A stretch of DNA of 6,891 nucleotides, from contig JAFGWO010000226.1 in NCBI GenBank assembly GCA_016937135.1, positions 1 to 6,891 of the forward strand, read 5' to 3'. Position numbers and translations under genes: made by a program. Shown here one piece after another: positions 1 through 5,963 of the stretch; position 1 is the stretch's first letter; every line of letters begins with the position of its first letter. Below the pieces are notes generated by a model. It was not told the DNA's origin. It saw nothing but the letters and a program-made list of their open reading frames with translations, and ran no database searches. The stretch is from Pseudomonadota bacterium. Lineage in GTDB: Bacteria; BMS3Abin14.

Positions 1-823
1 CCCAGGATTCCGGTTCGGGTTCAAAAGGGGCGGGCGATGATTCGGGCCGGTCGAGCCCGACATCGAAACTGCCGACGTCGATGACCCCTTTTTCCTCAAC
101 GGGGTTTAGTCCCGAGACCCTTTCTGAATCCGGTCCGGCCATGGACCCCGGCACGAGATCCTCAACCTCACTCAGGATATCCCATATATCAGGTTCCGAA
201 CCCCCGGCAGGGGACGCCGAAGCCGGCGACTCCGGAGCGGAAGGATAAACCTCCGGGGCGGAATTTTCCGGAGCGGGCTCCCAGGATGGTTTTTCGGCAC
301 CGGGAGAAACCTCTTCTTCCGGAAAAGGCGAAGCCTCAAACCCCGGGGATTCGGATACCGGCTCTTTCGGAGGGGAAAAAACGTGGGCGGCGGGGGCAAC
401 CTCCCTGGCATCGGGCACCCCGGCAACCGGTGTTTCCAGAATCTCTTCAGGGGCCTCCTTCGGGGAGGTCAGGGTCTGCACTTTTTCGATGAGTTCGCCG
501 GATTCGAAAGGCTTGGTAATATAATCGTCGGCCCCAACGGATCCGGCCTCCTCCTCGTCGAACGCTTCGAAAGTCCCGGCGAGGAGCAGCACCGGAAGGG
601 AACCCGTTTCCGGATTGCCCTTCACCGCGCGGCACAGCTCATAGCCGTTCATCTGAGGCATGATCACATCCGCCAGGAGGACGTCAGGTTTCCAGGTCCG
701 CATCACCTCCAATGCCTCGGTGCCGGTTCCCACGGATTTCACTTCAAAAGGCTCGTCGGCAAAAGTGAGGGCTATGACCTTCTGGATCGTAACGCTGTCA
801 TCAGCTACAAGAATCCTTTTCAT
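1..823 (-). CDS. Response regulator, N-terminal receiver domain with long acidic Pro-rich extension (partial, runs off left edge)
   Basis: A frame with no stop reads from ATG (823-821) to the left edge, giving 274 codons; the C-terminus is outside the window. Residues 1-115 form a CheY-like receiver domain. It has the acidic pair D8-D9, the phosphoacceptor D52 (in LLADVIMP), the beta5 lysine K104 in a YITKPF motif, and an aromatic switch residue Y101. The usual Ser/Thr at the end of beta4 appears to be Ala82 (LLLAGTFE), so phospho-signalling may be atypical. From about residue 115 the protein becomes low-complexity and rich in Pro, Glu, Ser and Ala, probably a disordered linker to an unseen output domain. 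A strong GGGAGG (837-832) lies 8 nt before the ATG and fixes the start. It lies downstream of two CheW-like genes on the same strand, which suggests a chemosensory-type signalling context. The output is unknown. Confidence 0.88.
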   Translation of the reverse strand, partial: MKRILVADDSVTIQKVIALTFADEPFEVKSVGTGTEALEVMRTWKPDVLLADVIMPQMNGYELCRAVKGNPETGSLPVLLLAGTFEAFDEEEAGSVGADDYITKPFESGELIEKVQTLTSPKEAPEEILETPVAGVPDAREVAPAAHVFSPPKEPVSESPGFEASPFPEEEVSPGAEKPSWEPAPENSAPEVYPSAPESPASASPAGGSEPDIWDILSEVEDLVPGSMAGPDSERVSGLNPVEEKGVIDVGSFDVGLDRPESSPAPFEPEPESW

Positions 824-931
824 CTAACATCCCTCCCGGTCATTCATACTCCCGGTTAGCATCCGAAACCGCAAGCGGCAATGGTGGAAAGACCTTTTCA
901 ATCGAGACGAATTCGCAAAGAGTCATCAACC

Positions 932-947
932 CGCCCCGCGCGGGGCG
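932..947. repeat. 16-bp perfect GC palindrome in the cheW-like/response regulator gap
   Basis: CGCCCCGCGCGGGGCG is its own reverse complement. It lies 109 bp upstream of the response regulator ATG. It could be a dimeric protein-binding site or a hairpin in the minus-strand transcript. No T-tract follows on either strand, so it is not a terminator by itself. Confidence 0.5.
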
Positions 948-949
948 CC

Positions 950-984
950 CGGATCAAGGACTCGCATCGCAGGTCATTGATCCG
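950..984. repeat. Inverted repeat CGGATCAA...TTGATCCG, possible operator or RNA stem
   Basis: The 8-bp arms at 950-957 and 977-984 are perfect complements. An inner GAC/GTC pairing (959-961 with 973-975) lies beyond a one-base mismatch, giving a longer imperfect stem. It lies upstream of the response regulator gene. Function is unknown; a regulator site or a structured RNA element are both possible. Confidence 0.4.
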
Positions 985-987
985 AAA

Positions 988-1017
988 GGAAAGGGAAAAC
1001 CCCGTTTTTCCCTTTCC
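988..1017 (-). terminator. Terminator-like hairpin, 12-bp perfect stem
   Basis: GGAAAGGGAAAA (988-999) and TTTTCCCTTTCC (1006-1017) are perfect reverse complements around a 6-nt loop. The hairpin lies 41 nt past the stop of the CheW-like gene on the minus strand. The minus-strand 3' arm is pyrimidine-rich, but only a short TTT follows, so termination would be weak. It could work in either direction. Confidence 0.4.
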
Positions 1018-1022
1018 GGGGA

Positions 1023-1050
1023 GCGAAAAGTCCCGAACTGGACTTTTTGC
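1023..1050 (-). terminator. Terminator-like hairpin just after the second CheW-like gene
   Basis: GCGAAAAGTCC (1023-1033) pairs with GGACTTTTTGC (1040-1050) around a 6-nt loop. There is one G.U wobble on the plus strand, which becomes an A/C mismatch in the minus-strand RNA. It begins 7 nt beyond the TGA of the CheW-like gene. The A-run/stem/T-run layout resembles a bidirectional intrinsic terminator. Confidence 0.42.
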
Positions 1051-1057
1051 GACCCTG

Positions 1058-1486
1058 TCAATCAAGGAAACCTAAAACCCTGTCTATCTCAATCCGGATG
1101 TACTCCTTGCCTGCTTCCTTCAAAACACCGGTTATTACCCCATCGGGGGCCTCAAGGTCTCCCTGATAGGATTCCTCTTCCTCTTCAGCCCCGGACGCCG
1201 TGATGATACCTCCCAGTTCCCCAACAGTAAAGCCCGCGAGTACGCCGTCAAAATCCGCCACCACGATGAGATCTCCCTCCCGGGTCTCCGGACTTCCGAG
1301 GGCGCTGAGCAAGGAAAACACCGGAAGCGCCTCTTTGCCACGGTAGGGAATGATCCCCAGCAGGGGTTTCCTGCCCGAAGGCACGGTGAAAACCGAGGGC
1401 ACAGTCACAACTTCCCTGATCCTGCTGATGGGAACCGCAAAATTGTGGCCGCCGGCGCTGAAAGTGATGAACTTCCTTTCAGTCAC
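1058..1486 (-). CDS. CheW-like chemosensory adaptor protein
   Basis: The 142-residue product matches a single CheW domain almost end to end. It opens with a beta strand and the FAVPISRIREV motif (about residues 16-26). A GIIPYRG segment follows, with R49-G50 at the place of the conserved RG of CheW NLRG motifs, and then PVFSLLSALG. The second half (DLIVVADFDGVLAGFTVGEL) is the second beta subdomain. CheW proteins link receptors to a CheA kinase in the cytoplasm. The start is GTG (1486-1484), overlapping the end of the upstream CheW-like gene by 8 bp, so translation is probably coupled. Upstream sequence is G-rich but lacks a clean Shine-Dalgarno site. An acidic EEEEE run near residues 101-105 is unusual. 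No CheA or receptor gene is in view, so its partner is unknown. Confidence 0.82.
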   Translation of the reverse strand: MTERKFITFSAGGHNFAVPISRIREVVTVPSVFTVPSGRKPLLGIIPYRGKEALPVFSLLSALGSPETREGDLIVVADFDGVLAGFTVGELGGIITASGAEEEEESYQGDLEAPDGVITGVLKEAGKEYIRIEIDRVLGFLD

Positions 1487-1922
1487 TGCCCCCGCCCCCT
1501 GAATCTAATGAAATCAGCTCTGAAAGGTCAAGTTCCAATACCAGCCGGTCCTTGAGGAAGCGGATCCCCGAAAAGGGAAGATCGCAGAAAGGCTTCGCCA
1601 CTTCCGGGAAAGGCCGCAGAGGATCCACGGTTTCAATCCCGACAACCTGCTCAACCTGGAAAGCGCGGCTGGATCCCCCGCAGGTAACCACCAGGATCTG
1701 GGAGTTCCTTGTTCTGGGTATTTCGGGAAGGAACTCAAGGACCTTGAGCCATCGCCCCCTTGAGGACACCCAGAGGCCTTCATTCCCGCCCTCTGTCGGC
1801 ACATCCTCAGGGACGCTGTTTCGGGGCATGGCCCGGTCCGCCCCAAGGATCTCATCGACGTGATCAAAAGGGAGGCTGAAAGCATGATCCCCCATTTTCA
1901 GGAGGACAATCCTCTCAGGCAT
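1479..1922 (-). CDS. Divergent CheW-like domain protein
   Basis: The 147-residue product has a weaker CheW pattern. It begins with RIVLLKMGDHAFSLPFDHVDEIL (a strand, then an xFxLPxxxVxEI-like motif). A WVSSRGRWLKVLEF segment follows, with R55-G56 at the RG position, and then the second subdomain SQILVVTCGGSSRAFQVEQVVGIE. The start was set at ATG 1922-1920 because GAGG (1935-1932) lies 9 nt before it and the CheW fold begins at once. ATG 1976 and TTG 1988 also open this frame (165 and 169 residues) but have no visible ribosome binding site. The tail is GGGGSD. It is the first gene of a minus-strand group with a second CheW-like gene and then a response regulator. It probably serves as a scaffold or receptor adaptor; low similarity to its neighbour argues against a recent duplication. 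Confidence 0.72.
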   Translation of the reverse strand: MPERIVLLKMGDHAFSLPFDHVDEILGADRAMPRNSVPEDVPTEGGNEGLWVSSRGRWLKVLEFLPEIPRTRNSQILVVTCGGSSRAFQVEQVVGIETVDPLRPFPEVAKPFCDLPFSGIRFLKDRLVLELDLSELISLDSGGGGSD

Positions 1923-2042
1923 CGGGGACGACCTCGACAAGGCTCGAACGCATGTTGGGAAACTATCATCTGCCATGATTTCAGTCAACCGAAGTCATCG
2001 AAAAGAAACAGAAAAAATTACAAGGAAGGATCAATTCCCGTT

Positions 2043-2071
2043 TTGGTCCCGCATCGGGAATATGGTATAGA
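2043..2071 (+). promoter_or_regulatory. Candidate sigma70 promoter for lptFG
   Basis: TTGGTC (2043-2048), a 17-bp spacer and TATAGA (2066-2071) fit a sigma70 promoter with 3/6 and 4/6 matches. It lies in the divergent region between the CheW-like genes and lptF, in an AT-richer patch. It would give a leader of about 130 nt before the chosen lptF start. Confidence 0.35.
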
Positions 2072-2096
2072 TAGTGCCTTGAAAGAAAGGTTTGCC

Positions 2097-2147
2097 ATGG
2101 GTATTCGGCCCCGGCCGGAAACCTGCCCCGGAATCCGGGGATCATGA
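2097..2147 (+). CDS. Possible 16-codon leader ORF upstream of lptF
   Basis: ATG at 2097 is preceded by AAAGG (2086-2090) with a 6-nt spacer. It encodes MGIRPRPETCPGIRGS and then TGA (2145-2147). It lies between the candidate promoter and lptF, and its 3' half overlaps a GC-rich hairpin. It has no recognised domain. It might be a translated leader that affects lptF expression, or chance. The only support is the ribosome binding site spacing and its position. Confidence 0.2.
   Translation: MGIRPRPETCPGIRGS
2126..2140 (+). repeat. GC-rich hairpin in the lptF leader
   Basis: CCCCGG (2126-2131) and CCGGGG (2135-2140) form a perfect 6-bp stem with an AAT loop, 71 nt upstream of the chosen lptF start. 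No T-run follows, so it is not an intrinsic terminator. It could affect leader folding or translation. Confidence 0.35.
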
Positions 2148-2211
2148 GAGGATGCTGCTTTGGACATGTGCCTGGAATCCCCGTCGGCTGACAACATTTC
2201 ACCCAAAAACG

Positions 2212-3354
2212 ATGCCCTATAAGATCTTCAGATATATCCTTGTCAGGTTCAGCGGCGCTTTTGTGGCCGCCCTTCTCCTTTTTTCGGCCCTTTTTCTCAT
2301 GGACCAGGCTTCGCGTCAGGTTGAAAAGCTCGCATCCCTGGCACAGGGTCTTGGGGACTTCATCATCTCTTTTCTGCTTCTGGGTCCCCATCTCCTGGCC
2401 TACACGGTTCCTCTGGCCTTCCTCCTGGCCATGATCTGGACACTGGAACAGATGAAGCAGGAAAGGGAACTCACTGCGATCCTGGCTACGGGCACCTCGC
2501 CCATCACCCTTTTTTTCCCCTTCCTTGGCGCCTCTGTCGCCATCGCCGCAGCGGTGTTCCTGATCGCCAACTTCGCCGGCCCGGCCTCCTTCAGGAAATA
2601 TGACGAGCGCATTGGCCAGATGGCCCAAAGAAATGTCCTCGCCGAATTGCGGCCAGGAACCTTCTTCACCCAGATCCCCGGGGTTGTCCTCCTGGTGGGG
2701 GCTTTCGAGCCTGAATCCGGCAGGATTGACGGCCTGATAATGGTCAGGGAGGGTGAACAGGGAAAACCGGGGGAGATGGTCACGGCACAAAAAGGCATCG
2801 TGGCAACTTCCGCCGGGGAAACCGGAGAGATCCGCCTGAATCTGGAGGACGGGGCGATCCACCCCCTGGCGGCAGCAGAACCGGAATACAGTTCAGGGAC
2901 CTTCCGCACCATGACCTCCCTGATCCGCACACAGACGGGATCGGATGAAAACGACTCAAAAAAGGTCCTCCTGGGCAAATCCAGCCGGCATCTGCGATCG
3001 CTTCTTGAAAACCAGGAAAAAGCGGAAGACTTCCAAAACACCGTCGAACTTTCCCTCGAGTTGAACAGGCGCCTTTCCATCCCGGCAGCCGTCCTCCTTT
3101 ACCCCCTTATCATTTTCCCCGTTGCGATATCCATTCGCCACCAGGGCAAGGCCCTGGCATTCTCCGGGAGTCTCCTTCTCTTTATCGCGGCGTTTCTCCT
3201 TAACAACCTGGGCTCCACCATGGCCCGGGAAAACCTTGTATCCCCGGTATTCGGAGCCTGGCTTGCCAATCTCGTTCTGGGCGTGGGCGGCGCCATCCTT
3301 TTCACGATTTTTGCCCTGAAACAGGGACCCCGCGGGAAGGCCGCACGTCCGTGA
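2212..3354 (+). CDS. lptF: LPS export ABC transporter permease LptF
   Basis: The 380-residue product has the LptF/LptG (YjgP/YjgQ) architecture. Three N-terminal membrane segments lie at about residues 13-30, 50-78 and 97-122. A periplasmic beta-rich domain spans about 125-285. Three C-terminal membrane segments lie at about 288-308, 313-333 and 345-369. LptF and LptG form the membrane part of LptB2FG, which extracts lipopolysaccharide from the inner membrane and passes it to the LptC/A bridge. The length is close to the usual ~360. ATG 2212 was chosen because MPYKIFRYILVRF matches the usual family N-terminus, although no Shine-Dalgarno is visible. The frame also opens at ATG 2152 (400 residues, with a purine-rich GAGAGG directly abutting it) and TTG 2092. 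The stop overlaps the lptG start by 4 bp. LptB, LptC and LptA are not in the window. Confidence 0.9.
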   Translation: MPYKIFRYILVRFSGAFVAALLLFSALFLMDQASRQVEKLASLAQGLGDFIISFLLLGPHLLAYTVPLAFLLAMIWTLEQMKQERELTAILATGTSPITLFFPFLGASVAIAAAVFLIANFAGPASFRKYDERIGQMAQRNVLAELRPGTFFTQIPGVVLLVGAFEPESGRIDGLIMVREGEQGKPGEMVTAQKGIVATSAGETGEIRLNLEDGAIHPLAAAEPEYSSGTFRTMTSLIRTQTGSDENDSKKVLLGKSSRHLRSLLENQEKAEDFQNTVELSLELNRRLSIPAAVLLYPLIIFPVAISIRHQGKALAFSGSLLLFIAAFLLNNLGSTMARENLVSPVFGAWLANLVLGVGGAILFTIFALKQGPRGKAARP

Positions 3355-4442
3355 ATCGCCTGGACCGATACATCATCAAAAAGTGGTTTTTCTCGTTTAT
3401 CCCGGCCCTGATCGTCCTGATCACCGTCTATCTCGCGGGTGAAGCCGTCTTTTCCATGACGGAGCTGCTTAAAAAAGGGTTTTCAGTTTCCACGGTATTT
3501 CTGCATTTCACTCTGAAAATACCCACCATTTTCTATCAGATGGCCCCTGTCGCGTCTCTGATCGCGTCCCTGCTGACCATGACCGGAATGAAGAAATCAG
3601 GGGAGATCACGGCCATTTTCGTCTCGGGGTGGGGTGTTTTGAGGCTGAGCGTCCCCTTTATCGCGGCATCCGTCGCCATCGGCCTTTTCACTTTCTACGT
3701 AAACGAGACCCTCGCCCCAGGAGCCAACCGGATCAGCAGGGATATGGTTCGGTCCGGGAGCGGCCCGGGAGGATCCGTCCTGGGAAAGGAACGCATATGG
3801 CTCATCGAGGACGGACGCGTCATCCACATCCACTCCACCCGGGAAGAGGGGACCATCCTTCTGGAACCAACTGTCCTTCAGTTCGAGGGGGGCAAAATCG
3901 GGGATCTGGAACTCCGCACAGATGCGTTGCAAGCGCGTTGGGAAAACGGGCAATGGATTGCCGAAAAGGTCCATGAAAGACGCTTTTCAGGAGGCCTCCT
4001 GATGGACGTCAGAACCCGGGATCAGACCGCGCTGCCCATAAAAACACAGCCGGCCGAATTTTTCCGCGTCCGGCGCAAGCCAGAGGAAATGAACATCCAC
4101 GATCTGAAACAATACGTGGCGAGCCTTAAAAAGGCGGGCCTTCCCTCGAACTGGCATCACGTGAGAATCTACAGAAAATCTTCCGCGGCCGCCCTCTCCC
4201 TGATCTTTACCGTGCTCGCCCTTCCCGTTGGGCTCCTCGTCCCTCTTCGCGGAGGGGCCGCGGTCGGCGTCTCCCTGAGCATCCTGCTGGCAGTGGTTTT
4301 CTGGTCCGTTTTCTCCCTCTTCCTCTCCCTGGGCTATTCCGGCCTGATCCCTCCCCCGGTTTCAGCCTGGGGCTCCCAGGTCCTTTTCCTTTCAGTGGCT
4401 GCAGCCTCCCTCGCCCTTATAAGAAAGCCGCGCCTGACGTAA
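3351..4442 (+). CDS. lptG: LPS export ABC transporter permease LptG
   Basis: The 363-residue product has the same fold as its neighbour. Membrane segments lie at about residues 13-30, 55-78 and 97-117. A periplasmic jellyroll-like domain spans about 120-270, and C-terminal membrane segments lie at about 277-298, 303-328 and 340-357. The cytoplasmic-edge helix with MNIHDLKQYVASLKKAG (247-263) and RKSSAALS-like residues after it are typical of the family. It pairs with LptF and the ATPase LptB to drive LPS export. The start is GTG 3351, overlapping the lptF TGA in a GTGA junction, which implies translational coupling. It is called LptG rather than a second LptF from gene order and length; the two paralogues are hard to tell apart by eye. 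Confidence 0.88.
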   Translation: MNRLDRYIIKKWFFSFIPALIVLITVYLAGEAVFSMTELLKKGFSVSTVFLHFTLKIPTIFYQMAPVASLIASLLTMTGMKKSGEITAIFVSGWGVLRLSVPFIAASVAIGLFTFYVNETLAPGANRISRDMVRSGSGPGGSVLGKERIWLIEDGRVIHIHSTREEGTILLEPTVLQFEGGKIGDLELRTDALQARWENGQWIAEKVHERRFSGGLLMDVRTRDQTALPIKTQPAEFFRVRRKPEEMNIHDLKQYVASLKKAGLPSNWHHVRIYRKSSAAALSLIFTVLALPVGLLVPLRGGAAVGVSLSILLAVVFWSVFSLFLSLGYSGLIPPPVSAWGSQVLFLSVAAASLALIRKPRLT

Positions 4443-4498
4443 AATGGGATAAGGAAAAACCTGCCCGGCAAAAAACCCTGGGATTCCCCTCAAAAAAC

Positions 4499-4526
4499 TG
4501 GACTTTTCAGGCTCCCTGTGTATTTT
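4499..4526 (+). promoter_or_regulatory. Candidate sigma70 promoter for the cytochrome-rhodanese pair
   Basis: TGGACT (4499-4504), a 16-bp spacer and TATTTT (4521-4526) each match the sigma70 consensus at 4 of 6 positions. It lies in the 126-bp gap between lptG and the cytochrome start and would give a leader of about 35 nt. No convincing terminator separates it from lptG, so read-through from lptFG also remains possible. Confidence 0.35.
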
Positions 4527-4555
4527 ATTTCCTGGCCTATTTTTCTCTACAACCC

Positions 4556-4561
4556 AGGAGG
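4556..4561 (+). promoter_or_regulatory. Shine-Dalgarno site that sets the cytochrome start
   Basis: AGGAGG ends 7 nt before ATG 4569 but only 1 nt before ATG 4563. Spacing therefore favours 4569, which also gives a normal signal peptide start (MRWKF). Confidence 0.75.
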
Positions 4562-4568
4562 GATGCCG

Positions 4569-5891
4569 ATGAGATGGAAATTCGCTTTTTTAATGGCCGT
4601 ACTTGCCGTCGCGGTTGGGACAGCCGCGGCCCAGGCCTCGCAGTGCGTCACCTGCCATACCGATGCGGAGCAGTTAAAAGCCATAATCAAGACCCTTCCA
4701 CCGCCTGCCATTTCTGCAGAGACCGCGGGGAAGGGCTGAGGCGGAGCGGTGGCTCCGTTGGAGCCGCATGAAAAAGTCCTCGTCGATAAAGATTTTCTGG
4801 ACACCGACCACGGGGAGATCGACTGCGCCGACTGCCACGGGGGAAACCCCGAAGCCGGGGAGATGAAAGCGGCCCACAAGGGGATGACAGCCGATCCGAC
4901 CTTCCCTGACGCCGACAAGGCGTGCGGGGATTGCCATGAGGAAGAAGCCGCCCTGGCCAAAACGTCTTTGCATTACACTTTGGCCACCTACAGGCCAACG
5001 GTTCACAGGCGGGCCTCCGAGGACAGGAAAAAAATGGCCCTCCTTGATAAAGGCATGGACAACCATTGTTTCAGCTGCCACGCCAGCTGCGGCCAGTGCC
5101 ATGTGAGCCGCCCGGACTCCGCAATGGGAGGCTTCATTGACGGGCACAGGTTCAACGCGAAACCGGACCAGGCCAACCAGTGCACCGCCTGTCACGGCAG
5201 CCGCGTGGGAAACGAATTCACCGGCGCTACGGGCCAGGGGGATGTCCACTACACCCGGCACGACATGGATTGCATGGAGTGCCATCCCGCCAGCGAGCTC
5301 CACGGAGACGGAAAAACAGATCACAAGAACCGTTATGATGTCGAGGGTTCGCCCCGGTGCGATGACTGCCACCAACCCGATCCGAAGGTCGAACAGCATG
5401 CCGTCCATGGTGACAGGATTTCCTGCTATGTGTGCCACTCACAGCCATACGCGAACTGCTATGCATGTCACGTCGGCCTTGATTCGAATGGGCTTGCCTA
5501 CTACAAAAACCCCGTGGAAGAGGAACACCTGATGATCGGACTCAACCCGGATCAGGGTCCGGACCGCCCCGAGAAATGGATTCTTGTGCGCCGGGTCCCG
5601 GTCGATCCCACGTCCTTTGAATTTTACGGAAAGGACCTGCTGACCAACTTCGACCAGGCCAACAACTGGAAATACGCTTCCCCCCACAACATACAGAAGA
5701 ACACATCCCAGAACCGGGAATGCAACAACTGCCACGGCAACAAGGACCTGTTCCTGACCGAAGACAAGGTCAAACCGGAGATGCAAAAAGCCAACGCCCC
5801 CGTCATCGTGCCGGAGGACCAGATCCCCGGCAAGCAGGAAAATCAGGGAGAAGATGAGGAAAAAGCCCCGAGGAAACGCAGTTACTTCTGA
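4569..5891 (+). CDS. extKL: Exported 11-haem c-type cytochrome, probable selenoprotein (ExtKL-like), Sec57 encoded by in-frame TGA
   Basis: Read through the TGA at 4737-4739, the frame gives 440 residues. Residues 1-23 are a Sec-type signal peptide (MRWKF, a hydrophobic stretch, AQA cleavage), so the protein acts outside the cytoplasm. Eleven CXXCH haem sites begin at residues 26, 86, 119, 167, 174, 205, 235, 264, 286, 297 and 385; the first lies before the TGA and ten after it. The TGA sits in a GKG-U-GGAV context with a SECIS-like hairpin beginning 10 nt after it, so residue 57 is probably selenocysteine. The cytochrome's own stop is also TGA, without such a hairpin. The last ~35 residues are charged and lack haem sites. 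A rhodanese gene follows after 72 bp. The likely role is periplasmic or outer-surface electron transfer. The ExtKL name rests on remembered Geobacter loci and is tentative. A nonsense mutation is the main alternative. Confidence 0.8.
4737..4739 (+). other. In-frame TGA read as selenocysteine (residue 57)
   Basis: The frame is open on both sides of this codon from 4569 to 5891. The signal peptide and one haem motif lie upstream and ten haem motifs downstream. Elsewhere in the window TGA is a normal stop (both CheW-like genes, lptF, the cytochrome's own end) and TGG encodes Trp, so this is a local recoding event and not a variant genetic code. Confidence 0.8.
4749..4767 (+). promoter_or_regulatory. 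Candidate bacterial SECIS element
   Basis: GUGGCUCC (4749-4756) pairs with GGAGCCGC (4760-4767) in an 8-bp stem with one U.G wobble, capped by a GUU loop (4757-4759). The loop begins 17 nt after the TGA and starts with G then U. That matches the known SelB requirement for a GU-containing apical loop at short distance within the coding sequence. A competing 5-bp pairing (4743-4747 with 4752-4756) exists but is shorter. Confidence 0.7.
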
Positions 5892-5950
5892 TCCCGGTGA
5901 TTCAGTGCAGGGGTTCTCATGTCAATGGCATCATGGATAAAAACAGTGGA

Positions 5951-5956
5951 AAGGAG
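5951..5956 (+). promoter_or_regulatory. Shine-Dalgarno site for the rhodanese gene
   Basis: AAGGAG lies 7 nt before ATG 5964. A second ATG at 5960 is in another frame and too close to the site, so 5964 is the start. No promoter or terminator is evident in the 72-bp gap after the cytochrome, which favours co-transcription. Confidence 0.7.
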
Positions 5957-5963
5957 AAAATGA

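Noticed and set aside
881..1075. 64-codon plus-strand ORF in the gap
   Set aside because: Arg/Lys-rich composition, no Shine-Dalgarno, and it runs through the hairpins and into the cheW-like 3' end.
1981..2862. Long 293-codon minus-strand ORF
   Set aside because: It lies antisense to lptF, has a low-complexity composition and no domain; lptF is the coding strand.
4443..4498. Terminator after lptG
   Set aside because: A-rich runs and short GC words are present but no stem longer than about 4 bp with a following T-run could be found.
4569..4739. Stand-alone 56-residue secreted mono-haem protein ending at TGA 4739
   Set aside because: The same frame continues with ten more haem sites and no new export signal, and the hairpin after the TGA fits recoding.
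4674..5438. Long 254-codon minus-strand ORF
   Set aside because: It is antisense to the cytochrome, whose haem motifs define the coding frame.
4749..5891. Separate cytochrome gene that starts at GTG 4749
   Set aside because: It would have no signal peptide; the GTG lies in the hairpin stem with no good ribosome binding site at normal spacing.
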